A stretch of 64,000 nt of DNA from an uncultured Clostridia bacterium (GCA_944387895.1 CALXGQ010000029.1:1-64000); one strand, 5' to 3'. Shown: positions 9,692 through 18,593, numbered from the stretch's first letter. The notes: generated from the letters alone by a model not told the origin. Translations and numbers: made by a program.

Positions 9692-9742
9692 GGTATTATT
9701 TATGTTTCGTTCATAGAAATAATAACGAAATGAGGGATTGCG
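9692..9742. promoter_or_regulatory. shared divergent promoter region of ylbJ and yqfC, possible sigma-E sites
   Basis: The 51 bases between the two start codons contain a near-palindrome: ATTATTTATG (about 9695-9704) is mirrored by CATAGAAATAAT (9712-9723). On the plus strand CATAGAAA resembles a sigma-E -10 (CATACAAT) with GTATTAT about 13 nt upstream; a similar CATAAATA reads on the minus strand. No sigma-A pair is obvious. Both genes belong to sigma-E regulons in Bacillus. Confidence 0.45.
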
Positions 9743-10048
9743 ATGAAAGGAAACAAAAGAAAAAAGCGAAAAAACCGGGGCGCAAACCCGGTTGTCCGGC
9801 TGATGCGGTGCATGGATCTGCCGGAATTTGCATCTGGGCTGGATGAATGTATTGAGATCTGGGGCGGAAATACCGTTCAGGTAGAGGGCGCCCGCGGGAT
9901 TCATACCTATGAAAAGGAACTGGTAAAAATCAGCATGAAGAATTATCTTCTGGCTATTACCGGCTCTGATTTTGATCTGGCTCATTTTGGCGACGGCGGG
10001 CTCCGCGTTACCGGAAAGCTGCAGCGCATCGAATGGGAGGAGGGATGA
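9743..10048 (+). CDS. yqfC: sporulation protein YqfC
   Basis: 101 residues of the YabP/YqfC family: a basic N-terminus (KGNKRKKRKNRG), then GGNTVQVEGARGIHTYEKELVKI and the beta-rich end ITGSDFDLAHFGDGGLRVTGKLQRIEW. ATG at 9743 follows GAGGGAT. It is followed after one base by yqfD, the conserved Firmicutes pair, expressed in the mother cell under sigma-E in Bacillus. Molecular role unknown; it is a small soluble partner probably needed with YqfD. Confidence 0.93.
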   Translation: MKGNKRKKRKNRGANPVVRLMRCMDLPEFASGLDECIEIWGGNTVQVEGARGIHTYEKELVKISMKNYLLAITGSDFDLAHFGDGGLRVTGKLQRIEWEEG

Positions 10049-10049
10049 T

Positions 10050-11222
10050 TTGAAGGATTATCTTGCATTTTTTACCGGCCGGGTGGAGGCGGAAGCAAGG
10101 GGCGGACAGTTGGAATCGTTCATCAATCAACTGCACCGCCGCCGGATCCCGATCCGCAAGCCCCGCCGCACCGAGGACGGCACTCTGATTTTTCTGATCC
10201 CGCGCCGGGAATTTGGTCGGCTGCGCCAGCCGGCGTTTAAAACCGGAACCCGTATCCGGATCCGCAAGAAGCAAGGACTTTTCATGGTGCTTCGCCCCTT
10301 TCGGAAACGCTGGGGTCTGGCGGTGGGCTTTCTTCTTTTTTTGGGGATGATCTATTACTGCTCCTGCTTTATCTGGCAGATCGAGGTTGTCGGCTGCGAG
10401 GAAACATCGGCCGTCCAGATCAAAACCGATCTGGCGGAAATGGGGCTGAAGATCGGAGCCGGGCGGAAAATCGACGTGGAACCGATCGAAAACCGATATC
10501 TGACCGGGAATGAAAAGCTTTCCTGGATGTCCATCAATATCCGGGGCACAACCGCCTACGTTGAAGTGAGGGAAAAGGGCGTGACGCCGGAGGTGCCGGA
10601 TGAAACGACGCCGACCAGTATTTACGCCTCCCGCGACGGCGTGATTTTGTCGATTCAGGATTATGGCGGCTTTCGTCAGGTAGAGGTGGGGGAAGCGGTT
10701 TCGGCGGGCGATCTGCTGGTCAGCGGCGCGTGGACGGATCGCTACGGCGTCCGCCATCTGACCCACAGCATCGCCACCATTACGGCGCAAACCTACCGGG
10801 AGACCGAGGTTGTTGTCCCATTACAGGAAACGGTGCGCCAAAAAACGGGAAAAAGCAGAAAAAAATATGCAATTTCTTTCGGGAAGTTGAAGATTCCTCT
10901 TTATTTTAACGGAAAAATATCATATAATGAGTATGATACCATTTTAATGGATGAGCCGCTGCGCATCGGTTCTTTTGCCTTGCCCGTCCGTTTTTATGTG
11001 GAGCGGGTGGAAGAGGTGGAAACGGTGGAGCTGAACCGCACGCCGGAAGAGGCGGCGGCGGAAGCCAAAGCAAGGCTGGCTTTTTATCAAAAAGATGTTC
11101 TGGCCGATGTTGTGATCCGCGATTGCACCCTCTACCAAAGCGAAACGGAGGACGCGGTGCGGATCCGGGCTGTTTTTGAATGTGAAGAGGAGATCGGCGT
11201 TGAACTGCCGATCGAGGAGTAA
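10050..11222 (+). CDS. yqfD: sporulation protein YqfD
   Basis: 390 residues from TTG at 10050, chosen because GGGAGGAGGG lies 5 bases upstream and the gene starts just after the yqfC stop. One membrane span follows residue ~85 (WGLAVGFLLFLGMIYYCSCFIW); then an extracytoplasmic region begins IEVVGCEE and continues through IDVEPIENRYLTG, SWMSINIRGTTAYVEVREK and KTGKSRKKYAISFGKLK, all YqfD hallmarks. Family members are sporulation stage IV-type membrane proteins. It lies in the operon leading to phoH, ybeY and era. Confidence 0.93.
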   Translation: MKDYLAFFTGRVEAEARGGQLESFINQLHRRRIPIRKPRRTEDGTLIFLIPRREFGRLRQPAFKTGTRIRIRKKQGLFMVLRPFRKRWGLAVGFLLFLGMIYYCSCFIWQIEVVGCEETSAVQIKTDLAEMGLKIGAGRKIDVEPIENRYLTGNEKLSWMSINIRGTTAYVEVREKGVTPEVPDETTPTSIYASRDGVILSIQDYGGFRQVEVGEAVSAGDLLVSGAWTDRYGVRHLTHSIATITAQTYRETEVVVPLQETVRQKTGKSRKKYAISFGKLKIPLYFNGKISYNEYDTILMDEPLRIGSFALPVRFYVERVEEVETVELNRTPEEAAAEAKARLAFYQKDVLADVVIRDCTLYQSETEDAVRIRAVFECEEEIGVELPIEE

Positions 11223-11228
11223 AAAAAT

Positions 11229-12182
11229 ATGCAAAAAACCTTTGATAATCCGGAAATCGCGTTGATTCCGGCGGTATTCGGGCCTTTTGACGAAAATGCG
11301 GCCGTTTTGGAAAACGAGCTGAATCTCCGCCTGGTCAACCGGGGAGAGCATCTGCTGCTCACCGGGGAGGAAGCCAATGTGGATATGGGCTGCGTTGTGC
11401 TGGATAATCTGTTTGCCCTGGCTGCCCGGGGCGAACAGATCGACGCGCAGAAGGTGCGCTATCTGATCAATCTGGCGCGGGAGGATACCAGCTGCAACGT
11501 CGTGCAGGCGCTGGATGAATGTATCTGCATCACAACGCGGGGCAAGCCCATCAAAGCCAAAACGATCGCGCAGAAAAACTATGTGGACTGCATTACTAAA
11601 AACGTCGTCACCTTCGGCGTAGGCCCTGCGGGGACCGGAAAAACCTATTTGGCGGTGGCGCTGGCCGTTGCGGCGCTGAAATCCAAGCAGGTATCCAAAA
11701 TCGTGCTGACCCGTCCGGCGGTGGAGGCCGGGGAAAAGCTGGGCTTTCTGCCCGGCGATCTGCAAAATAAGGTGGACCCTTATCTCCGCCCGCTCTACGA
11801 CGCTCTTTTTGAAATGCTCGGTCCCGAAACGGTGGCGGGGTATATGGAAAAAAATATCATTGAGATCGCGCCGCTGGCGTATATGCGCGGCCGCACGCTG
11901 GACAACAGCTTCATTATTCTGGACGAAGCCCAGAATACCACCATCGAGCAGATGAAGATGTTTCTTACCCGGTTTGGCTTTAATTCCAAGATCGTGGTAA
12001 CCGGCGATCCCACCCAGATCGATCTCAACGGCAGAGCCTCGGGTCTGATGCACGCTCTGAAGATTTTGAAGGATATCGATCAGATCGGGATCCACCGCTT
12101 TGAGAAGAAGGATATCGTGCGCCATGCGCTGGTGCAGAAAATCGTGGAAGCTTATGAAAGGAAAAACAGGGAGAAGCCATGA
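11229..12182 (+). CDS. phoH: PhoH family P-loop ATPase
   Basis: 317 residues. N-terminal region with a KH-like fold (NLRLVNRGEHLLLTGEE), then the PhoH NTPase core: Walker A FGVGPAGTGKTYLA at ~131-144, LTRPAVEAGEKLGFLPGDL, Walker B FIILDEAQNTT and the motif VVTGDPTQIDL. The family is RNA-associated (helicase/RNase-linked) and in Firmicutes is encoded beside ybeY as here. ATG at 11229 starts 6 bases after yqfD, and the stop overlaps the ybeY start (ATGA). Cytoplasmic; likely role in rRNA maturation or RNA quality control. Confidence 0.93.
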   Translation: MQKTFDNPEIALIPAVFGPFDENAAVLENELNLRLVNRGEHLLLTGEEANVDMGCVVLDNLFALAARGEQIDAQKVRYLINLAREDTSCNVVQALDECICITTRGKPIKAKTIAQKNYVDCITKNVVTFGVGPAGTGKTYLAVALAVAALKSKQVSKIVLTRPAVEAGEKLGFLPGDLQNKVDPYLRPLYDALFEMLGPETVAGYMEKNIIEIAPLAYMRGRTLDNSFIILDEAQNTTIEQMKMFLTRFGFNSKIVVTGDPTQIDLNGRASGLMHALKILKDIDQIGIHRFEKKDIVRHALVQKIVEAYERKNREKP

Positions 12183-12634
12183 AAGTCATGATTTCCATGG
12201 AAGAAGAAACGCCCTACCGGGCGCTGATCCAGGCGGCGGCGGAGGCGGCGCTGCGCTATGAGCAGTTCCTGCAGGACGCCGAGATCGAAGTGCTTTTGGC
12301 CGCGCCGGAGGAGATCCGGGCGGTCAATGCGGAGCAGAGGGGAATCGACCGCGTGACCGATGTGCTTTCTTTTCCGATGGAGGAGGAGCCCTTTTCTGCG
12401 GAAGCGGATCCGGATACCGGAGCGGTTTTTCTGGGGAGTATGATGCTCTGCCCGGAGAGAGCGCTGGAGCAGGCCGCGCAATACGGCCATTCACCGGAGC
12501 GGGAGATCGCCTTTCTGACGGTACATAGCGTGCTTCATCTGCTGGGCTATGACCATGAGTTGGGGGAAAGGGAAGAGCAGGAGATGTTTTGCAAACAGGA
12601 AGAAGTGCTGAAAGAAATGGGGCTGACGCGGTGA
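12179..12634 (+). CDS. ybeY: endoribonuclease YbeY, rRNA maturation factor
   Basis: 151 residues. The zinc site is complete: TVHSVLHLLGYDHE, the H-x3-H-x5-H pattern of UPF0054. Upstream NAEQRGIDRVTDVLSFPM is also characteristic. It processes the 16S rRNA 3' end and takes part in ribosome quality control. It overlaps phoH by 4 bases and dgkA by 4 bases, so translation of the three is probably coupled. Confidence 0.95.
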   Translation: MKVMISMEEETPYRALIQAAAEAALRYEQFLQDAEIEVLLAAPEEIRAVNAEQRGIDRVTDVLSFPMEEEPFSAEADPDTGAVFLGSMMLCPERALEQAAQYGHSPEREIAFLTVHSVLHLLGYDHELGEREEQEMFCKQEEVLKEMGLTR

Positions 12635-13095
12635 GAAGTTTTTTAAAGAGTTTTCATTATGCCATACGGGGGATCGGCTTCAATCTGGCCTGCGAGCGAA
12701 ATTTCCGCATCCATTGCGCCGCGGCGCTGACGGTGGTTCTGGCAGCGGTGCTGTTCTATGATTTCAGCCCGGCGGAATGGGGGCTGCTGATCCTGCAGAT
12801 CGCCGTGGTGATGGCGGCGGAAAGCCTGAATACCGCCGTGGAGCAGACCGATAATAAAATTACCCGGGAGCGATCCCGGCACATCCGCAACGCCAAGGAT
12901 TCTGCCGCCGCAGCAGTACTGATCGCCGCCATCGGCGCCTTTCTGGTTGGGTTGATCCTCTTTTGGGATATAGCTGTTTTCGCTGCGATTTTTACCTATT
13001 TCAGCGTCTGGTACCGGGCGGCGGGTCTGGTGTTTTATGCCGCGGCGCTGCTGTTCTTCATCTTTTGTAAAAAGACCTATAAGAAGGAAAAATAA
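12631..13095 (+). CDS. dgkA: undecaprenol/diacylglycerol kinase family protein
   Basis: 154 residues from GTG at 12631, which overlaps the ybeY stop. N-terminal SFHYAIRGIGFNLACERNFRIH, three membrane spans, and the DgkA signature AAESLNTAVEQTDNK...AKDSAAAAVLI. The gram-positive homologues phosphorylate undecaprenol for cell-wall lipid carrier recycling. The family usually has about 120-130 residues and three spans; this copy carries an extra C-terminal hydrophobic segment (VWYRAAGLVFYAAALLFFIF). The canonical VVDL after NTAIE reads QTDN here, so substrate preference is uncertain. Neighbours ybeY and era are the standard context. Confidence 0.9.
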   Translation: MRSFLKSFHYAIRGIGFNLACERNFRIHCAAALTVVLAAVLFYDFSPAEWGLLILQIAVVMAAESLNTAVEQTDNKITRERSRHIRNAKDSAAAAVLIAAIGAFLVGLILFWDIAVFAAIFTYFSVWYRAAGLVFYAAALLFFIFCKKTYKKEK

Positions 13096-13097
13096 TC

Positions 13098-13982
13098 ATG
13101 TCAACAAAAACTGTTTTTGCAACGCTGATGGGGCGTCCCAACGTGGGGAAATCCACCCTTTTAAATCAGATCATCGGCGAGAAGGTTTCCATCGTATCGC
13201 CCAAACCGCAAACCACCCGCACCCGGATCACCGGGATCCTCACCCGGGGCGAGGTGCAGTATGTCTTTATGGATATGCCGGGGTTTATCACCGGCCGGAC
13301 CGGACTGGGCAAGCGCATGGAGCAGACGGTCAGCGATACGGTGGAGGAGGCGGAGATCGCCGTTTTCGTAGCGGAGGCAAAGGCGCCGGGCGAGGCGGAA
13401 AAAAGGATGCTCAAACGTCTGGCGCAGATGGGGACGCCCGCCATTCTGGTGATCAATAAGATCGACGCAATTCCCAAGGAGCGGATCCTGGCGGCTATTT
13501 CCGCCTTTACCGCCGTATTTGAATTTGAGGCGGTGATTCCCCTTTCCGCCCGCACCGGGGACGGCGTGGAGCTGCTGCTCAGGGAGCTGGAAGAACGGGC
13601 GGAGGAATCCCCCTTCTTTTTTGATCCCGAGCAGTTGAGCGATCAGCCGGAAGCGGTTTACGCCTGCGAGGTCGTGCGGGAGAAGATGCTTTATCTTTTG
13701 GGGCAGGAGGTGCCCCACGGCGTGGCCCTTGCGGTGGAGTCCTTTGAGGAATCGGAGGGGCTTATCTCCATCCACGCGGTGATTTATTGTTCCCGGGAAT
13801 CCCATAAGGGGATCATCATCGGAAAGGGCGGCGCGATGCTCAAGGAAATCAGCCGCCGCGCCCGGGAGGAGCTGGAAGGACATTTCGGCTGTAAAGTGTT
13901 TTTGAAATGCTATGTGAAGGTCAAGCGCGATTGGGAAAACAATCGCGGCCTGCTGGATTCTCTCGGTTTTACCCGGGAGTAA
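13098..13982 (+). CDS. era: GTPase Era
   Basis: 294 residues. G1 GRPNVGKS (~12-19), effector region TTRTRI, G3 DMPG, G4 NKID, then the C-terminal KH domain with GIIIGKGGAMLKEISRRAREELE. Era binds the 16S rRNA 3' end and assists 30S assembly, consistent with nearby ybeY and phoH. The G3 motif is DMPG rather than the usual DTPG; the invariant Asp and Gly remain, so activity is expected. Two bases separate it from dgkA. Confidence 0.97.
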   Translation: MSTKTVFATLMGRPNVGKSTLLNQIIGEKVSIVSPKPQTTRTRITGILTRGEVQYVFMDMPGFITGRTGLGKRMEQTVSDTVEEAEIAVFVAEAKAPGEAEKRMLKRLAQMGTPAILVINKIDAIPKERILAAISAFTAVFEFEAVIPLSARTGDGVELLLRELEERAEESPFFFDPEQLSDQPEAVYACEVVREKMLYLLGQEVPHGVALAVESFEESEGLISIHAVIYCSRESHKGIIIGKGGAMLKEISRRAREELEGHFGCKVFLKCYVKVKRDWENNRGLLDSLGFTRE

Positions 13983-14051
13983 AACCAGAAATTGCTATCA
14001 CTTTTTTTGCACCGTCGAAGCCAAAATAACTATGATGGAAGTAAAGGAGTG

Positions 14052-14210
14052 ATGGCATTGGATCAGAAAGAGGCATGGAAATGCTTTGAGAATACCGGCA
14101 GCGTGGAGGCTTATCTGCTGTATCAGGCGCTGGCGGGCAGGGAAAAGGAGCCGGGCTATGACGTGCAAAGTCAAAGGGATTCTACTTCGAACGGGTCAAA
14201 CCGTTCATGA
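14052..14210 (+). CDS. yqzL: YqzL-like small protein
   Basis: 52 residues from ATG at 14052, after AAAGGAGTG. The core AWKCFENTGSVEAYLLYQAL matches the WKxFExTGxxEAYLLYK pattern of YqzL, which in Bacillus also sits between era and recO. Function unknown. Its last 53 bases overlap the 5' end of recO in another frame, and the overlapped tail (QSQRDSTSNGSNRS) looks unconserved. Confidence 0.85.
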   Translation: MALDQKEAWKCFENTGSVEAYLLYQALAGREKEPGYDVQSQRDSTSNGSNRS

Positions 14211-14871
14211 AGAGTGCGCCCTTACCATATTGACAGAACGCCGGGGTTGTATCACCGTTTTTGCGCGAAACAACCGGAAAAAGAGCAGCTCCTGGGATCA
14301 GTTTTACTATGGAGAATGGGTGCTTTATGAAACCGGCGGCGGAAATTTTCTGCTGAACTCTTTTTCCGTTGAAGAGCCCTTTCACGCATTAAAGGAGAAT
14401 CTGGAAAATACTTTTCTTGCCGGATATTTTGCGCAGATCGCGCTGTATTTCGGAAAGGGTGAGCCGCAGGAGGCGGGCGTTTTGCTCCCCCTGCTGCTCA
14501 ACGCGCTTTATCTGCTGGGCAGGGGAAAGCCGCCCCGGCTGGTCAAAAGCGTATTTGAGCTGAAAACCATGCAACTGATGGGATATTGCCCCACGCTGAA
14601 ATCCTGCGGGCATCCGGGCGGCTTTTTCTCTCTGGAAGACGGCGGCATTCTTTGCGACGACTGCGCGGTTTGCGCTAAAACCGTTCCGGTCACGGCAAGC
14701 GTTACCACCGCTCTGGCCTACATACTGAACCATCCTCCCGCCAGGGCCTTCAGCTTTTCGGTGCCGCAGCTGGAGCTGGTTCGGCTCTCCCGGCTCACGG
14801 AGGAATATCTGCTTTATCATCTGGAGATCAAGGCTCCTGCTTTGGAAATGTGGAAAACGATATGTGAATAA
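14158..14871 (+). CDS. recO: DNA repair protein RecO
   Basis: 237 residues from ATG at 14158 (AAAAGGAGCC upstream), chosen because MTCKVKGILLRTGQTVHEEC is the expected start of the RecO OB-fold. The middle helical domain follows, then a zinc-finger-like stretch with Cys pairs (GYCPTLKSCG...GGILCDDCAVC). RecO loads RecA with RecF/RecR in recombinational repair. It is encoded within yqzL at its 5' end and precedes mutS2 by 9 bases. Confidence 0.92.
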   Translation: MTCKVKGILLRTGQTVHEECALTILTERRGCITVFARNNRKKSSSWDQFYYGEWVLYETGGGNFLLNSFSVEEPFHALKENLENTFLAGYFAQIALYFGKGEPQEAGVLLPLLLNALYLLGRGKPPRLVKSVFELKTMQLMGYCPTLKSCGHPGGFFSLEDGGILCDDCAVCAKTVPVTASVTTALAYILNHPPARAFSFSVPQLELVRLSRLTEEYLLYHLEIKAPALEMWKTICE

Positions 14872-14880
14872 GGATGAAAA

Positions 14881-17259
14881 ATGAGTAACCGAAATCTGTT
14901 TTACTATAAAAAATCGATAGGCGCTCTGGAATATTTCAAGGTTCTGGATCGGGCGGCGGAACGCTGCGTAACGGAGGAGGCGGCGGAACGGATGCGCGCC
15001 CTTCTTCCGCTTTTCGACGCGCCCTGCGCCCGCAGGCAGATCCGTCAAACGGCGGAGGCGATGCAGCTTTTGGAGCGCAGCCCCCGCTTTCCCCTCAGCC
15101 GGATTTCCAGGAACCTTCCGCTCTACATAAGCAAGGCCGGAAAAGGGATCACGCTGGGCGGCAGAGAGCTGATGGAGGTCGGCGCCCTTTTGAAAACGGG
15201 GCGGAACCTTGCGCGCTATTATCAGGACAAAAATTTTGATACGCCGGGTCTGGATCTGTTCTTCAGCCAGCTTTATGAGGATCGCGCCCTTGACGAGCGG
15301 ATCGACCGCACCTTTGTAACGGAGGAGCTGATTGCCGACGACGCTTCCGCAGAGCTGGCTTCCATCCGGAGAAAGATCGCTTCCACGGCCAGCGGGATCA
15401 AAAGCCAGTTGGAAAAATATATCCGCACGCCGGAGGTGGCAAAATCGCTGCAGGAACCGATCGTCACCCTGCGCTACGACCGGTACGTCGTCCCGGTTCG
15501 GGCCGATAACCGCGGCGAGGTCAAAGGCCTGCTCCACGACACCTCCAACAGCGGCGGCACGCTTTTTATCGAGCCGTTTTTTGTTGTGGAGGGCAACAAT
15601 CAGATCCGCAGACTGGAGGCGGAGGAAAAGGCGGAGATCGCCCGGATCCTGGAAGAGCTGACGAAAAAGGTAACGGAAGCGGCGGCGCCGCTGCGCACCT
15701 CCTATCAGGCGGTGGTGGCGCTGGATCTGGTGTTTGCCAAGGCGAAATATGCGGCGGATACCGGCTGCTGCCCGCCGGTTCTGACCGATGATAAAACCAT
15801 CGAGATCCGCGGGGCGCGGCATCCCATGATCCCGCGGGAAACGATGGTTCCGCTGAATATCAGCATGGGCAACGGGGTCGATACGATTGTGATTACCGGC
15901 CCGAATACCGGCGGAAAAACGGTTTTCCTGAAAACCCTGGGGATCCTGACGCTGATGGCAAAGGCCGGGTTCCCCGTTCCTGCCGATGAAGCCAGGCTTT
16001 ATATCTTTGATCGGGTCTATGCGGATATCGGCGATGAGCAGTCGATTGAGCAGTCCCTTTCCACCTTTTCCTCTCATTTGAAAAATATCCGGAATATCAT
16101 GCAGTTCAGCAACGCGGAAAGCCTGGTGCTTTTCGACGAGCTGGGCAACGGCACCGATCCTGTGGAGGGTGCGGCGCTTGCCGTTTCGATCATCCGGCGC
16201 CTGCGGGCGGGAGGAACTTTTGTGGCCGCAACGACCCATTATACCGAGCTGAAGACCTACGCCCTTTCGCAGCCCGGCGTGCAGAACGCCTCCTTTTCCT
16301 TTGATCTGGATACGCTGAGCCCGACCTACCGGCTGCAAATGGGGATCCCGGGCAAATCCTATGCCTTTGAGATCTCCCGTCATCTGGGCTTGCCGGAGGA
16401 CGTGATCGCCGACGCCAAGAGCCAGATTGGACAGAACGACCGTCTGCTGGAGCAGATGATCGACCGGCTGCAGCAGGAAAAGAACCGTTATGAAGAAAAG
16501 GCGGCAAAGCTTTCCGAAGAACGGCTGCTGCTGAAAAAGGAGCGCGACGGGCTGGCGGAGGAACGGAAAAAACTGTTGGCCGGCGCCGACCGGGAGATGG
16601 CCGACGCGCAGCGAAAGGCACGGATGCTGGTGGAAAACGCCCGCCGTCAGGCCGACGCCTTTATCCGGGAGCTGAAGGAAAAGCAGGATCGGCTGGATAA
16701 AGCCACTCTTCAGGCGCTGCGCAGCGGCGTGAAAAGCGGCGCGGCAAGGCTGCTGGATCATACCGGCGCAGAAATGGAAGCTCCGGCCCGTGGCGAGGCG
16801 CTGGCCGGCCCCCTGAAGCCCGGAATGCGGGTGTATGTGGGAAAGATGAACCGCCATGGAACGGTTCTTGCGGTATTGGGCGAGCAGGCGCAGGTGGATT
16901 GCGATGGGATCCGGCTGAAGATCAGCCGGAAGGAGCTTTTTGCGCCGAAAGAGGAAGAAAAAAAGAAGCCGGCGTCCACGATCCGGGTTCAGCGCGCCCA
17001 GGAGCGCTCATCCGCCAAAAGCGAGCTGGATCTGCGGGGAGATACCATCGCGGAAGCGGAGGATAAAATCGATCTGTTTCTGGACGCCGCCCTGCTGGAT
17101 CACCTTCACGCCGTCACCCTGATCCACGGAAAGGGAACCGGCGCGTTGCGCTCCGGCGTTCATCAGTATCTGCGGAGCCATCCGCTGGTCAAGTCCTTCC
17201 GTCTGGGCGCTTATGGCGAGGGAGATTCCGGCATAACGGTCGTGGAGCTGAAAGACTGA
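14881..17259 (+). CDS. mutS2: endonuclease MutS2
   Basis: 792 residues. MutS core with clamp and lever region, Walker A GPNTGGKTVFLKTLG (~340-354), Walker B LVLFDELGNGTDP and TTHYTELK. A long coiled coil (~510-620) leads to a C-terminal Smr nuclease domain with LDLRG and the HGKGTGALR motif. MutS2 lacks the mismatch-recognition domain of MutS and acts on recombination intermediates and stalled ribosomes in Firmicutes. Start ATG follows AAGGATG. It is the last gene of the cluster, with a terminator after it. Confidence 0.96.
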   Translation: MSNRNLFYYKKSIGALEYFKVLDRAAERCVTEEAAERMRALLPLFDAPCARRQIRQTAEAMQLLERSPRFPLSRISRNLPLYISKAGKGITLGGRELMEVGALLKTGRNLARYYQDKNFDTPGLDLFFSQLYEDRALDERIDRTFVTEELIADDASAELASIRRKIASTASGIKSQLEKYIRTPEVAKSLQEPIVTLRYDRYVVPVRADNRGEVKGLLHDTSNSGGTLFIEPFFVVEGNNQIRRLEAEEKAEIARILEELTKKVTEAAAPLRTSYQAVVALDLVFAKAKYAADTGCCPPVLTDDKTIEIRGARHPMIPRETMVPLNISMGNGVDTIVITGPNTGGKTVFLKTLGILTLMAKAGFPVPADEARLYIFDRVYADIGDEQSIEQSLSTFSSHLKNIRNIMQFSNAESLVLFDELGNGTDPVEGAALAVSIIRRLRAGGTFVAATTHYTELKTYALSQPGVQNASFSFDLDTLSPTYRLQMGIPGKSYAFEISRHLGLPEDVIADAKSQIGQNDRLLEQMIDRLQQEKNRYEEKAAKLSEERLLLKKERDGLAEERKKLLAGADREMADAQRKARMLVENARRQADAFIRELKEKQDRLDKATLQALRSGVKSGAARLLDHTGAEMEAPARGEALAGPLKPGMRVYVGKMNRHGTVLAVLGEQAQVDCDGIRLKISRKELFAPKEEEKKKPASTIRVQRAQERSSAKSELDLRGDTIAEAEDKIDLFLDAALLDHLHAVTLIHGKGTGALRSGVHQYLRSHPLVKSFRLGAYGEGDSGITVVELKD

Positions 17260-17268
17260 GCGATAAAA

Positions 17269-17306
17269 AGCAAGCACGGTTCGCTTGAAAGCGAACCGTG
17301 CTTGCT
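17269..17306. terminator. bidirectional intrinsic terminator
   Basis: AGCAAGCACGGTTCGC and GCGAACCGTGCTTGCT form a 16-bp perfect stem around TTGAAA, between the converging ends of mutS2 and the AI-2E-type permease gene. The T-tract is poor on the plus side and better (CTTTTTATCG) on the minus side. Confidence 0.85.
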
Positions 17307-17319
17307 GTATAAAGAGTCG

Positions 17320-18534
17320 TCAGTCCTTTTTTTCCTGCTCTTTGCGGATGATTTCCCGGTCTTCGGGCGCTGCGTAATCAATGGTATCAACCGGTTTTCC
17401 CTGACGATGCAGGCCGTTGTTGATTGCGGCGTTGACGAAATAGTAGATCACCGCAAAAACCGGAACGCCGACCACCATGCCAAAAATGCCGAAGATCCCG
17501 CCAAAAAGGAAAATGGCAAAAATGACCCAGAGGGCGGAAAGTCCCAGCTGCTTGCCCTGGATCTTCGGGCCGATGATGTTGCCGTCCAGCTGCTCCAGCA
17601 GAACGATGAAGATCAGATACGGCAGGAACATGGAGGGCTTGACGATCAGAACAATGATCGCCGGCGGAATGGCGCCCAGCCAGGAACCAAAGTAGGGGAT
17701 GGTATTGAAAATACCAACGCAGAGCGCCGATATCAGCCCATAGGGAACGCTGAAAACAGTCATAAAGAGATAGGTGATCACCGCAACGATCAGAGAATCG
17801 ATCAGCCGCGCGGTGATATAGTGGAGGGTCTTTTCGTGGGTGATCCGGCCAACGTCCAGCACCTTTTGGTACCGATCCTCCTTTTTAAAGACAAAATTCA
17901 GCGCTTTTTTGCATTGAGCGGTGATCCTTTCCTTCCCGCTGAGGAAATAGATCGAAATGATGATGCCGACGAAGATTTCAAGCAGGGCGGAGCCGAGCTT
18001 CAGCGTGAAGTCGGCCAGCTTGGGCAGGAGCCCGCTGAGATAATCGGAGAGGAAATCCACGGCGCGGTCGATCATGGAATCGATTTGAACGGAATGACGG
18101 GTATAAAATTCATTGATATCCGGGTGGTTTTCAATAAAAGCGTTTGCGTTTTTCATAAAAAGCGCATAGTAGCCGGGAATTTCGTTGATCAGGCGGGTGA
18201 AGCTGGAGATCAGCCGGGGCAGAAGATAGGCCAGTATGCCGCTGAGCACAAGGAGAAAAAGAACATAAGTGATCAGCATCGAAAGGGTGCGCCGTAGCTT
18301 GGGCTTATTGACCTTGCTCAGCGCTTTGCTTTCCCAGAACTTCATGATCGGATTCAGCAGATAGGCGATGGCGAACCCAATATAAAAGGGCGTAAAAAGG
18401 GAGAGCACAGATTTGACCGCATCAAAAACCTGCGTCAGGTTCATCAGCAGGGCAACAAAGACGGCAACGGCGGCCAGCACCAGAAATGCAACGATGCCCC
18501 AGTTTTTCTGTTCTTTGGAAGCCTTGATTTTCAT
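17320..18534 (-). CDS. AI-2E/PerM family membrane transporter
   Basis: 404 residues with about eight hydrophobic segments. N-terminal two spans (IVAFLVLAAVAVFVALLM; FTPFYIGFAIAYLLNPIMKFWE), a long amphipathic middle (~140-190), and the family signature in the C-terminal half: GIFNTIPYFGSWLGAIPP and LEQLDGNIIGPKIQGKQLGLSALWVIFAIFLFGG. The family exports or passes small molecules (AI-2 in one case, sodium/proton exchange in others), so the substrate is undetermined. The C-terminus is charged (DREIIRKEQEKKD). ATG follows CCGGGAGA. A second family member is at 50470-51579. Confidence 0.92.
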   Translation of the reverse strand: MKIKASKEQKNWGIVAFLVLAAVAVFVALLMNLTQVFDAVKSVLSLFTPFYIGFAIAYLLNPIMKFWESKALSKVNKPKLRRTLSMLITYVLFLLVLSGILAYLLPRLISSFTRLINEIPGYYALFMKNANAFIENHPDINEFYTRHSVQIDSMIDRAVDFLSDYLSGLLPKLADFTLKLGSALLEIFVGIIISIYFLSGKERITAQCKKALNFVFKKEDRYQKVLDVGRITHEKTLHYITARLIDSLIVAVITYLFMTVFSVPYGLISALCVGIFNTIPYFGSWLGAIPPAIIVLIVKPSMFLPYLIFIVLLEQLDGNIIGPKIQGKQLGLSALWVIFAIFLFGGIFGIFGMVVGVPVFAVIYYFVNAAINNGLHRQGKPVDTIDYAAPEDREIIRKEQEKKD

Positions 18535-18564
18535 AATAGATCTCCCGGTTGTTTTTATAAAGAT

Positions 18565-18593
18565 ATTATAAACGATAAATCTTGAATTTACAA
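18565..18593 (-). promoter_or_regulatory. promoter for the AI-2E-type permease gene
   Basis: Minus-strand -35 TTGTAA (18593-18588), 17-nt spacer, -10 TATAAT (18570-18565). Its -35 abuts the plus-strand -35 at 18582-18587, so the two promoters overlap back to back. Confidence 0.65.

Noticed and set aside
8708-9985. Longer form of YlbJ starting near 9985
   Set aside because: The extra 98 residues lie antisense to yqfC and across the divergent promoter, and are not hydrophobic or family-like.
14389-16857. Minus-strand open frame of ~820 codons opposite recO and mutS2
   Set aside because: Both sense genes are unmistakable; the antisense translation has no domain pattern and no ribosome binding site.
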